From NCBI RefSeq assembly GCF_000328475.2, contig NC_026488.1, forward strand, positions 62,001-126,000: 64,000 bases of DNA, in the 5' to 3' direction. The stretch is from Mycosarcoma maydis. Its lineage: Eukaryota; Basidiomycota; Ustilaginomycetes; Ustilaginales. The position numbers were made by a program, and so were the translations under genes. The notes below the pieces were generated by a model that was not told the DNA's origin, did not search any database, and was given only the letters and a program-made list of their open reading frames with translations. Positions 50,457 through 60,000 of this stretch are shown here, one piece after another. Within the stretch, counting starts at the first letter, position 1; every line of letters starts with the position of its first letter.

Positions 50457-53099
50457 CTACAAGGCGTGCTGAGCAACCACTTTCTCATCCGCCCTGCTCA
50501 GGTGCAACATGCTCGTATACGCCCTCCTACAAACGGGACATGCAAACTTGCGTCTAGGCGTCCGCCCTCTGCGTCTCTCTGAAAGTCTGATCCCCACTAC
50601 TGAGTCGCGCAACTGAACCGCGCATTCGAGACATAGCCCGTGCGTGCACGGCAGCAGCAGTGTGGTCGGAGGCGAGCTGAGACAGATCAGACACTCGGAG
50701 CCGTTGCTCGCGTCCAGCTCCACATGTGGCGCCGCCATGTCTTGGTCGCCATCCACACCTCCCGCCGCCACCGCCGCCACAGCCGGCGGTTTCGAAGACA
50801 GGCCGTACAGCTCCTGCAGTTGAAATCGGTGTGGTCCGATCTCCGCTTCCTGGCCCTCGACTTGCGACGACCACGTCCGTTGCGCAACCTCGACGTGTGC
50901 CTCACGAGCTGCTTCCGTCGCATCGGCGCGCTCCCGCACCACCGCGCCCCTTTTAGACGCCAGAGACGTCAAGCGCACATAGCTCGTCTGCAGGTTGGGC
51001 TCCAGCAAAGGTCGTCCGTTCTCATCCAGTGCTTCCACCACAATCGCCACTTTGAGCGTCTCGCGCTCCGCCTTTTCGCGTGCAAGACGCTGCTCCCGTG
51101 TCTCTTCTTGCATCACTGCTGCAGCAGTGAGTCCATCAGTGCCTAGCAATGGTAAGCCATCCGCACCAACGCCAGCCGAGTCTGTCCTCGCTTCGTACGT
51201 TGTCCCCGTTGTGCCGGCTGCGGCTACCGGGGTTGCGGTTGCGGTTGCGGTTGCAGCGGTTGCGGCTCTACGCGGTGAGCGGCTAGTGTTGGCGTTGGCA
51301 TCCTCATCAGCGTCGTCCGCCTCAGCGTCCGCCTCGAGACGCCGGTTAAACTCGAACCCTGGCGTTTCGGGAATCGCTGCTGGCGTTGGTGGTTCGGGCG
51401 CACGTTTGAATGCCGACGCGCGTCTTTCATCGCCAAGATCACCGCCAACTGTAGCACCACCAGGAGCCGCCTTCTTGGGCCTTGGCGGAGCATAGAACTG
51501 CAAATGCAAAGGCACGTTTGCCGTGTGACCGACGCCAAACCCTTTTTTGAGCTTAGCGACATGTACAGGCCAGCCGAGAGCGTGGGGAGGTGGACCGCAC
51601 TGCGCCAACCACAATGGACTGCCATCTGAGAGTGGCTGAGCGCGAGCGCCGGCTTCAGCGCCAGGTGGAGTCCAATGGATCCAGCTACCGTGCTTTCGAC
51701 TGGCACGAATGAAGATCTGGACGCTGGCGAACGGAGCAGCGCAGTCGTATTCAAAGTAGAGCGAGTGCGTGGGCTCGGGAAGTAGGCTCGCTGACGCGCT
51801 AGTGCTGCCGCAAGACAGGTTCGGAAGCACTGAGAGTGAGGCTCGGGAGCGCAACATGTTGGTATCGACGTTGGCATCAGGTGTCGTAGCCAGAGAAAGC
51901 TTGAGCGTGTTGCGCTTGAGATTGACGTAGGACTGGAGCGTTGTGCAGACGGGCGGGCCGTGGGTGGCAGGAGAAGGAGCCGGAGTGGGAGCGGAAGCGG
52001 AAGCGGGAGTGGGAGTCAGAGTAGATGCTTGAGCGATTCCGGTGCTGCGCTGAATCCAACGTTGGAGTGTGCTGATGTCGACACCTTCGCTCATGGCGAT
52101 GGAGCCATCGACGGTGGAGGGAGCATCTCGGTTGAGCTGATGGATGAGGTCGGCGGTGGAGCCTTGCATCATGCCTGTAACGGGCTGGGATGGATCGTTT
52201 GTTCTTTCGGTGTCAATGCCTCCGAGCGAAGTGACAGACTCGGCGCCGAGAGACATCATGCTGAGACCAGAAAGCGAGGCGCCTCGAGCGCGTCCGCGTG
52301 AGCCGAGACGAGCGCGACGTGACGAGGCGGAGTTGTGCGGATAGGAGGCGGCTGGAGTGGCTGGATCAGCGACAGAAATCAAAACTTGATCGACGACTTG
52401 CGGTGATGATGGCGAGAGTGCGGTTGGTGCTGGCAAAGTGGGGGAAGCGGAATTGACGACGGCAGCGGGCTGCGGAACACCTGCACCATGACTCGAGACG
52501 GCACCGGAGCTGCTGATGCCGCTGCCAAAGTAGTTGGCGAGGTTGGGACCGAACAGAGTCGCGGCTTCTTCTCTTTCTCTTCGACTGCTCCTGGACTTCT
52601 TGACGGCGGTGGCGCGAGAAGCGGGAGCGGGAGCGGGAGCGGGAGCAGCGGATGGAGCGAGCAGGATGGGCGCCAACGCGTTGCCGCCGCCGAGCGTGCT
52701 GATGGTTGCGCCAAGCTGCTGCGCGTGCTGAGATTGGACGTGTGCATCTTGCCTTTGCCTCTCTTGGTCACGCTCGCGCTGGCGCAAGGCGGAGAGGGAG
52801 GGGACGGAAATGGCCGAGAGAAGGGATCTGCCAGAAGTGGCGCGTTCGTGTCGAGGTTGAGCTTGCTCCATGTCGAAATGGTTGTCGTTGTTGGCGGGAG
52901 CAGATGGAGAGCTCATCTCGAGTGCCTGGGATGGGTGGTTGGCAGAGCTGGAGCCGATGCCGAAGCCGATGCCACTGCCACTGCGGAAGGCACGAGACCA
53001 CCGACGGTTGGATTGGGAGGAAGATGGGATAGCAGCTTCCTCATCGCGAGGAACGCGGTGGGGAGGCGCAGCTCGGGCAAAAGACAGCAAGCTTGACAT
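50457..53099 (-). CDS. RING-finger E3 ubiquitin ligase, MGRN1/RNF157-like
   Basis: An 880-aa protein, ATG at 53099. The N-terminal 400 residues are disordered (Ser/Ala/Pro-rich). The middle has the region LYFEYDCAAPFASVQIFIRA through KLKKGFGVGHTANVPLHLQF, which resembles the beta-rich domain of MGRN1/RNF157/LOG2 ligases. Also present are VAIVVEALDENGRPLLEPN and LQELYGLSSK (compare LQEIYGI in MGRN1). The C-terminal RING, residues about 800-860, reads ECLICLS, CTHGLCLEC and CPVCRRAY, a C3HC4 arrangement with a 25-residue basic insertion before the last Cys pair. This is an E3 likely acting in the cytosol or endosomal system; the animal relatives ubiquitinate receptors. The assignment to this subfamily is by motif similarity. 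Confidence 0.85.
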   Translation of the reverse strand: MSSLLSFARAAPPHRVPRDEEAAIPSSSQSNRRWSRAFRSGSGIGFGIGSSSANHPSQALEMSSPSAPANNDNHFDMEQAQPRHERATSGRSLLSAISVPSLSALRQRERDQERQRQDAHVQSQHAQQLGATISTLGGGNALAPILLAPSAAPAPAPAPASRATAVKKSRSSRREREEAATLFGPNLANYFGSGISSSGAVSSHGAGVPQPAAVVNSASPTLPAPTALSPSSPQVVDQVLISVADPATPAASYPHNSASSRRARLGSRGRARGASLSGLSMMSLGAESVTSLGGIDTERTNDPSQPVTGMMQGSTADLIHQLNRDAPSTVDGSIAMSEGVDISTLQRWIQRSTGIAQASTLTPTPASASAPTPAPSPATHGPPVCTTLQSYVNLKRNTLKLSLATTPDANVDTNMLRSRASLSVLPNLSCGSTSASASLLPEPTHSLYFEYDCAAPFASVQIFIRASRKHGSWIHWTPPGAEAGARAQPLSDGSPLWLAQCGPPPHALGWPVHVAKLKKGFGVGHTANVPLHLQFYAPPRPKKAAPGGATVGGDLGDERRASAFKRAPEPPTPAAIPETPGFEFNRRLEADAEADDADEDANANTSRSPRRAATAATATATATPVAAAGTTGTTYEARTDSAGVGADGLPLLGTDGLTAAAVMQEETREQRLAREKAERETLKVAIVVEALDENGRPLLEPNLQTSYVRLTSLASKRGAVVRERADATEAAREAHVEVAQRTWSSQVEGQEAEIGPHRFQLQELYGLSSKPPAVAAVAAGGVDGDQDMAAPHVELDASNGSECLICLSSPPTTLLLPCTHGLCLECAVQLRDSVVGIRLSERRRGRTPRRKFACPVCRRAYTSMLHLSRADEKVVAQHAL

Positions 53100-53510
53100 G
53101 GTGGCAGCTTGAAAAGTAGTCGATCCAGGCCTGAGAGCGAACCAGGGAAATGTGGTGGAGATGGGAGTAAGGCCACTAGAGCAGGGATGACTTGACTCTC
53201 AATACGAATAAGCCAAAAGATGACAGCTGGTGCGACGAGGGTAGTGGGGATGTCGATCGTGTGTAGTCATAAGATTCGGCTTGTTGGTGCTGTTGCTGAA
53301 ATTGGCGATGTGGTAGTGACAAGCCCAAGTCAAGCGAATCACGAATGCAAGTGGGATGATAAAGGGTTATGATTTCCGACATATCGATTCACGATTGCTG
53401 ATGCGTGATTGTGTGATCGCGGGTGGCTCTCTAACCCCACGCTGCAGCCGTCACACTTACAGACTCATGACTGGTGCACTGAATTTCTGACGCACGCTGT
53501 ACAGTATAGC

Positions 53511-53542
<32 letters not shown>

Positions 53543-54134
53543 GTCACGAGTATCAGCTCATTTTCATGATTCACGATTCGTGATTTACGATTCGCTCACA
53601 CAGTCACGCTTGACGAGTGATTTCCACGTTCGTGCTTGTTGCCGTTGCTTGCCTTTGCTGTGATTTGAAAAAATCTGTGTGCCATTCGTGATTCCTGCCG
53701 CCGCTTGGTTCCTGCACAGAAGGTCACCAAACCTTTCCTTTTCTTTTGTCTGGATCTTGTATTCAGCTTGTTTGCCTTTGCTGAGTCGAAAATTCAGAGC
53801 GTGAATACAATCAACATCAATTCGTGATTCACTCTGAGACTTGCACCGCAATGCAATCTGTGAACCTGAATCCAGTACGATAAAACTGGGCCATTTCCAT
53901 ATACTAATACAATCGTGAATGTGAATGGTGGTGCGGATGATGGTGATTGCTGATGCTGCTCAAGAGTACAAACCCGCGTCTTGCCTTTGTCAATCCTGGC
54001 GTGTGTCCATTCACTTGCTGCGTGCTACTCACTGGTCTGCTGACCATCCACTCGTTGCTCTATCTTGACGAGGGTACAGTGATTGAGGTGGTGCGCAACC
54101 GCTACTAGCTCAGCGGCTCAGATGCGCGCGCGTA
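53100..54134. other. Intergenic region with AGC microsatellite
   Basis: 1.0 kb upstream of the RING gene and downstream of the Rieske-DUF455 gene. No gene is seen. It has an (AGC)n tract at 53508-53536 and TCACGA/TCGTGA words at 53386-53398 and 53566-53594. Confidence 0.55.
53508..53536. repeat. (AGC)n microsatellite
   Basis: Nine to ten perfect trinucleotide units in non-coding DNA, about 410 bp upstream of the RING gene start. Confidence 0.95.
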
Positions 54135-55883
54135 TCAACCGCCGGGCACCTCGTGACGAACAACGCCAATGCTGTACGTGCTTTGCTTCTCGCCTACGAG
54201 ATCATCGTACCAGGCCTTGTCCAATCCAGCTTTGCGTCGATCCTCGGCATTAAACGGCCCTTTGAGACGACCGATAAAATTTTTGCGCACCTCATGACGG
54301 AACACTTGGACGGGATCCAGACGGGGTTGTGCGTTGCTGCACAGCCATGTCATCCATCGATGGCCAGCAGAGACATGCGTGATCTCGTCCAGGTGGATCA
54401 CGGTGAGCGTCTCGACACTCTGCGCATCGCCTGCGTTGGCAAACTTTTTGATCGTGGTCGGGTTGACGTCTAGTCCGCGTGCTTCGTGCACAAGGTGAAT
54501 GATCGAGAGTCTGGCTGTGAGCGAGTGCGCCGTCTCCATGGCGGAATCCCACAGGCCATGATGCACTGGCAATGCTCCAAAGTAGCTGCCCATCTCTTGC
54601 AGACGCTTGCTGAGCAGCGAGAAGTGCTTGGCCTCGTCTTCGGCTACTTTGACGAAATCGCTAAAGAACTGGAGAGGCAATTTGCGCGTCACTGGACATG
54701 CATCTTGATCAGCGTCAGCATCGGCGTTGGCGTCGCCAAAGAAGCGCGCGCACAGCTGAGGAGCACGCGCGATCATGTCCCATGCCAGGTCGATTGCCCA
54801 CTGTTCAATGTTGGCGAGCGAGTGCAGAATGGCGATGCGGCTCTTTTCCGTACCGCCGCGTCCGCGCTTGCCTTCTTGGCCTGGTCGAACGCGCACTTCC
54901 TCCTTGCTTCGTGGTGGTCGCTCTGGTGCTGTCTCTTGTGGCTTGGTGATCCATTCTCGTCGGCCCGTCGACGCGTCGCTCGTGTGCCATTGACCTCCAC
55001 CGATCAGCTTGCATTCTCCGGATCGAAAGGCTTTGGCCGCCATGCGCGTGTACTCGACCTTGCCGACAGGATCCGACGTGTTGAGTACGAGCACAGCCCA
55101 TTCTACCAGTGTCTTTGGGCGACGCCAAGGCGGTGTAAGCGGGGCGTCGCACTTGTCGGCATCGTTGTTGGGCAAATCATGGCGAGCAACACGCTCGATC
55201 GTGAGCGGCTGAGGTTGCGTATTGACCGACGAAAGTGACAGCAGCGCTGTTTGTGCATGCAGCGATTGGACAGCGTCTTGGCGCGATGCTACACCAGCTA
55301 AAGTTTCGCTGACGGGGCGTAGTTCGACGAGTTCCCACTTGGAGCAAGCACTGTGAGCGTCTTGATCCGTGCCAAACTTGGTTGGCAATGGCGCTTGGAT
55401 GTACAGCGTGTCTTGACGAACCGAGCAGGCATAGACGCAAGCCGAGACACCGTGAGACGACTCTCCGGTCCTCAAGCTGAAATCGTATTCGTGCCATGGA
55501 CAAACTACGACCAAGTCTTCGATGTCATCGTCAAAGTCGGTGTCAAGGTCGACATCGTTGGCCTCGATCGTAGCATTCTCAAGTGGGGCGCCTAGATGCG
55601 GGCACGTGGCTTCCATACAGTAATATGTGTCGTGGCTCGGCACGGCTGAGCTCGAGGTAGAGCTCGGTGCGAGCTGATCTGTGATGCCTACATTTTTGGC
55701 TGTTGGCGGTGGGAAGGAAAAGATGAGAAGTGAGTGGTACTCTTGGGTGTCTGGGTGACGCAGTGTGATATGATGGCGTGATGAGGATGCTAGCTTTTCG
55801 ACCGACGCCACTCTGAACCAGGGCGTTGCAGCGCTCGCCAATGTTGCATCATCTGAGCTTGAACCTTGTGCCATTGTGGTCAT
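54135..55883 (-). CDS. Rieske [2Fe-2S] + DUF455 ferritin-like fusion protein
   Basis: A 582-aa, intronless two-domain protein from the ATG at 55883 (MTTMAQGSS); a second ATG at 55874 is also possible. Residues about 22-165 form a Rieske domain: cluster ligands C94-P-H96 (ATCPHLGAPL) and C128-P-W-H131 (VVCPWHEYDF), with an acidic insertion between. From about residue 255 there is a DUF455 domain (COG2833): PWRRPKTLVEWAVLVLN, then possible diiron ligands as two E...ExxH sets. They are the Glu of LANIEQWAIDLAWD (about 360), EDEAKHF (about 415), HEARG (about 467) and LDEITHVSAGHRW (about 498). DUF455 belongs to the ferritin-like family, and its fold and ligand spacing resemble diiron oxygenases such as MiaE. 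A Rieske domain feeding electrons to a diiron site is plausible but unproven. An Arg/Gly/Lys insertion (about 310-345) splits the DUF455 start. No targeting sequence is clear. Confidence 0.85.
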   Translation of the reverse strand: MTTMAQGSSSDDATLASAATPWFRVASVEKLASSSRHHITLRHPDTQEYHSLLIFSFPPPTAKNVGITDQLAPSSTSSSAVPSHDTYYCMEATCPHLGAPLENATIEANDVDLDTDFDDDIEDLVVVCPWHEYDFSLRTGESSHGVSACVYACSVRQDTLYIQAPLPTKFGTDQDAHSACSKWELVELRPVSETLAGVASRQDAVQSLHAQTALLSLSSVNTQPQPLTIERVARHDLPNNDADKCDAPLTPPWRRPKTLVEWAVLVLNTSDPVGKVEYTRMAAKAFRSGECKLIGGGQWHTSDASTGRREWITKPQETAPERPPRSKEEVRVRPGQEGKRGRGGTEKSRIAILHSLANIEQWAIDLAWDMIARAPQLCARFFGDANADADADQDACPVTRKLPLQFFSDFVKVAEDEAKHFSLLSKRLQEMGSYFGALPVHHGLWDSAMETAHSLTARLSIIHLVHEARGLDVNPTTIKKFANAGDAQSVETLTVIHLDEITHVSAGHRWMTWLCSNAQPRLDPVQVFRHEVRKNFIGRLKGPFNAEDRRKAGLDKAWYDDLVGEKQSTYSIGVVRHEVPGG

Positions 55884-57012
55884 CGCTTTGAGCGAGACGA
55901 ATATTTGCGCCTGCCGCGCTTGCCGGTCAATTGCGTTGGTCCGTTGGTAAACGATGGTGTAAGAAGCAAAGTGACCGCTGACGAGCAAACAATCGGTGAA
56001 TCGTGAAATATGATCAAACTCGACCCTTTTTTGGTGGGTTACGTGGTAGGCTGCCCCGCCAGTCACGAGTCATGAATGAGTCTACGAAAAGCCGATGTCT
56101 GCCTCGAATTTTTCAGTTTCTCATTCACGATTGTCAATCACACATCACGGTTCTCACTCACGGACTGATTCTATGATTCACGTTTAACTTATTTAATAAT
56201 CACGAATCGTAAATCACAACTAACATTAAGTTATCAGACACAGGCACAGGCACAGGCACAGAGCCACACTCGTGACGTAGGGTTATGTGCCGCGTTTGTG
56301 CTTGGAGTGATTGCAGAGAAACAAAGATCTTAAGGCATTCAAGGGTCCTACGCCCAAGAAAGCCGAGATTTGAGCTTGTTTTGCTTCATATATAACTATT
56401 TAAAAAATTAGATTCACGATTCACGATTGACAGACTATTGCCTTGAATTAACTTATGAATCACGATTCGTGAATTACGCTGTGCAGCTGCAGCGCACATG
56501 TACCAAAATCGTGAATCGTGAATCGTGAATCGTGAATCGTGAGTCGTTCGTTGCACCCTGAGCGTGGACCGTCAACTTGTATTGCGCATATTCGTGATTG
56601 GAGCGGAGTCATTCACGATTGAGTCGTGAGTGTTTCGTGTTACTTTCGCGTTAAGGTGCAAGTCAACTCGACCGGTTTGTGTTAACTATACACGATAGAA
56701 ATCCCAAATCGTGAATGAATCGTGAAGGCAGTCAACACTTTCATTCGTCCTTCGTCCTTCGTCCTTCGTCCTTCGTGGTCACACTCAACTCAAGCAGAGG
56801 CATCGTGCGTCGCTTGCCTTTTCATCACCGTCGATCATCCTGACAACCCGGTTTAGGACGCATGTCAAACTCGACTAGCACCATCGGACAGCCTTTTCCG
56901 TCTACCTCGTCGTACGCTTCCCGAGCCTCATCACGGGTCATGATTCTTCTCGGGCGCTCAACCTTTTGGCATTGACAGCATCGCTGCTGTTGCTGCTGCT
57001 TCCGTTGACAGA
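55884..57012. promoter_or_regulatory. Divergent intergenic region rich in heptad arrays
   Basis: 1.1 kb between the divergent Rieske-DUF455 and VPS9 genes. It holds the densest TCGTGA/TCACGA cluster (56411-56429, 56457-56475, 56507-56546), an ACAGGC hexamer repeat (56239-56262) and a CGTCCTT heptamer repeat (56746-56777). No gene is seen. Confidence 0.6.
56507..56546 (+). repeat. AATCGTG heptad array, five units
   Basis: Five consecutive AATCGTG units in one orientation, followed by the variant AGTCGTT. It is the longest perfect array of this family that I saw in the window. Confidence 0.85.
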
Positions 57013-60000
57013 ATGGCAAGCGCTTTCACCAGACTCTTTTCGCCCTCTCATCGCAAGAGAGCCTCCAGCTCCTCCTCTTCACGTCGTCAGGAATCCACCC
57101 GCACGCGCTTCCCTACCTCGTCCACCTTTGATCTCAGGCACTCAATCCCCGAAGAATCATTCTCAGCAACTGATCCTGCCTTTCCCAGCTCAGCCTCGGT
57201 CACAAAGCTCACCGTCGACCATCTCAACCATCACCTCTCGGCGCCTATCAGCGATGCCACTCTGCGTCGCAGATCCTTGGCCATCGATGCCACCCACGCA
57301 AACAGCACGCTCCGTCCGAGCCTCCCTCGTTCCTTTAGCGCTCTCGACATTACCTCGCCACTAGATCCCAGCATCAACGCAAACTCCGCCTTCACGCCTC
57401 CCTCGAGCCAGCCTCCGTCACCACCTCCAGTAGATGACGACGACGACTTTGATTCAAATCCCCTGTACCTGCACCTCTCTGAGCACCCTCAGCTCGCCAA
57501 CGATTGGAGCATCGCAAGCCTCGCCCTCATACCACTAGCTCGCACCATCACCTCACATCACGCCATCACTCAAGATGACCTCCAGGATCCCCATTTCATC
57601 GCCCTCCATGCCTTTGCGCCTTCCAGGCTGTACAAGGACCAGTTCGTCTCCGTTCGCTCCCTCAAACATTCCAAAAGCTCGCCATCAGCCACCACATTCC
57701 CAAACGATGGCTATGACTGGGCTCACGTCACCCTCACTGCTACCTTGGACTCAGATCAACGGTCTCTCACCATCACAGAGACCACGCACGCACCTCGTCC
57801 ATCCTCTCAAATCCTTTCTCTCTCCACCGATTCTGCATCAGCAGCCCTCCGCTCGGCTTCCACCATCAAGAGAAAGGTGACCATCGTGTCCGAGACAACC
57901 ATCTACCGCACTTTGCCTACGCCTCGTCCTGCCACCGCGTCGCCAGACCAATCAGCTTTTCAGGTCACAAGTCGTTCTCACCCACCATCATCGGATGCAC
58001 CACCCCTCAGTACCAAAGTGCGCGTCCTTTCGGTAGATCTACCCATCGTACAACGTCGAGCACAAGGCGCTGGCGCCGACAGCTCCTATCAAGCCTCGCA
58101 TCAACACGCACCGCCCCCTTTGGACTCAACCGAAGACGAGCTGCACGCCTCGATTTCGGACCTCATCCTCGAGCACGTTCCACCAAAGCGTCTTTTCGCC
58201 CATGATCTGTCCCTCTTGGCCCAACCCTCGGTCGGCTCGACTCAGCTCGCCGAAGCGCTCACCAATGCCTTTCAGGTACTCTTCTCAGCAGCGCATCAGT
58301 TTTCGGCCTCCTTTGTCTACGTCAAGGGTTTCGACAGCTACAATGCCCACCGCATCCGTCGCGGCATCTGGTTCAAGGCTTGGAAAGCTTTTGAAGAGCG
58401 TCTCGGCTCCGATCATATTGCTCGTCTCAGCGTCGAGGCTTTTCATCGCATCAAGTCCCTGCTCGAGAACATCGTCATGGGTCTAGTTCACTCCAAAATG
58501 TATGGTCCCATCCAGGACCAGCTGATGGATGCTGACCTCGTCACCGACGATGTCCTCTGTGCTTACAATGCGTTCAACGTCACCCTCGCTGATTTCGGCG
58601 TACAAAACGTCGCTCTCAGGCAACGGCCCGCTCGACTAGCCACTGCCATCGACGTCCTCAGTCAAGGTCTTGACGACGATGGTGGCACCCAGCTCGACGA
58701 CGCCCTCGCCCAAGGCGATATGCAGCTGCTCACTGCCATCCTGAATCGCCCAGCTCTTTCACCCATCCCCGTCGTCGCCCAATCAGCTTCTCTCGACCAA
58801 ATCCAAATCCAGTCCGACCTAGGTCTTGCCATACTTCCTCATCGCCATCTGAATCATGGCACTTCGCACGGAGAGCTTCATCGGCGCACGCCTCTTCAGA
58901 TTTTGCAGACGCTTCGAGCCACTATCGACGAGATTGGCTGGGCCGCCGATCGTCATCCCACCTCTTCCGGCCGCCGCGCATCTTCTTCGCACGAAAGGCC
59001 ACCGCCCTTGGGAACCGACGATCTGTTGCCCATTTTGAGTTTCGTCTTTGTGCGTGCGAGACCTGGTCGACTGTGCAGTATGCTTTACTATGCACGCACA
59101 TTTCAGCTCACCGACACCGCCACCTCGCCCGAACTGCAGTGGGCGCTCATCACCTGCGACGCCGTCGTTGCCTACCTCAGGACCGATCCGCTTCGACTGT
59201 GTAGGCGCAGCTCAAGCGGAAGCATTGTTGCCGATCCTTCGCGCAAAGGTTCGCGCTCACACTCGGGCGCGCAGCCGGGTGTCGTGAGCGCCAACGACAG
59301 CCTCTCGGTGCGGTCCATGTCGTCTCGTTCTCATCAGGGGTCCGCAGCTGCCTCGACATTGCAAGCGGCCACGCTCATGGCTCGCTCTCCCTCCGCAGTC
59401 GACGGCGCTGGATTCGTACAAGCAGCCTCACCGCGCTCACCCCACTCGCCACGTTCGCCACGTTCAACATCTCCCTCAGCTGAGGCCTCTAATGACCATT
59501 TGGCTGCGAGCAGCAGCAACTCGTACTTTTTTCGCCACGCCGACGTATCAACAGAACACGTCGCGCATGCCACATCTGAAGCGAGTCCGCGGCTCCATGC
59601 CGAAGGCTTCAAATTGCCAGGTCTGCCGGCGAGCGTCTCTTCGCGCCGAAACAGCCGCATCTTACAGCAGCGGCCTACTTCGGTTTTTTCGCTGAGCGAG
59701 GACGGAGATGCCATCAGTCTTTTGCCGGACACCTCGCTCGACGCGTTGGAACGGCGCTCATCGCTGGCAACCTCTCAAAGCCCTAGTCGTCGGCTCACGA
59801 CGCGCGATCGGACGTTTTCTTCGTCATCGAGCTCGACGTCGCACAACGATGTCCAGATTCGACCGCAGATTGTGCGTACCATCAAGCGCTCGCAGGCGGG
59901 CAACATCTGTACCATCAATCGTCTCGAACGTACGAGCAGCAATGGCAGCACGGCCAGCAGCAGCCAGATCCACGTCCGTGTCGTGGGTTCTTCGTCGACG

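Noticed and set aside
56507..56546. Heptad array considered as telomere-like repeat or CRISPR-like array.
   Set aside because: The unit is not TTAGGG-like, there are no unique spacers, and the genome is eukaryotic.
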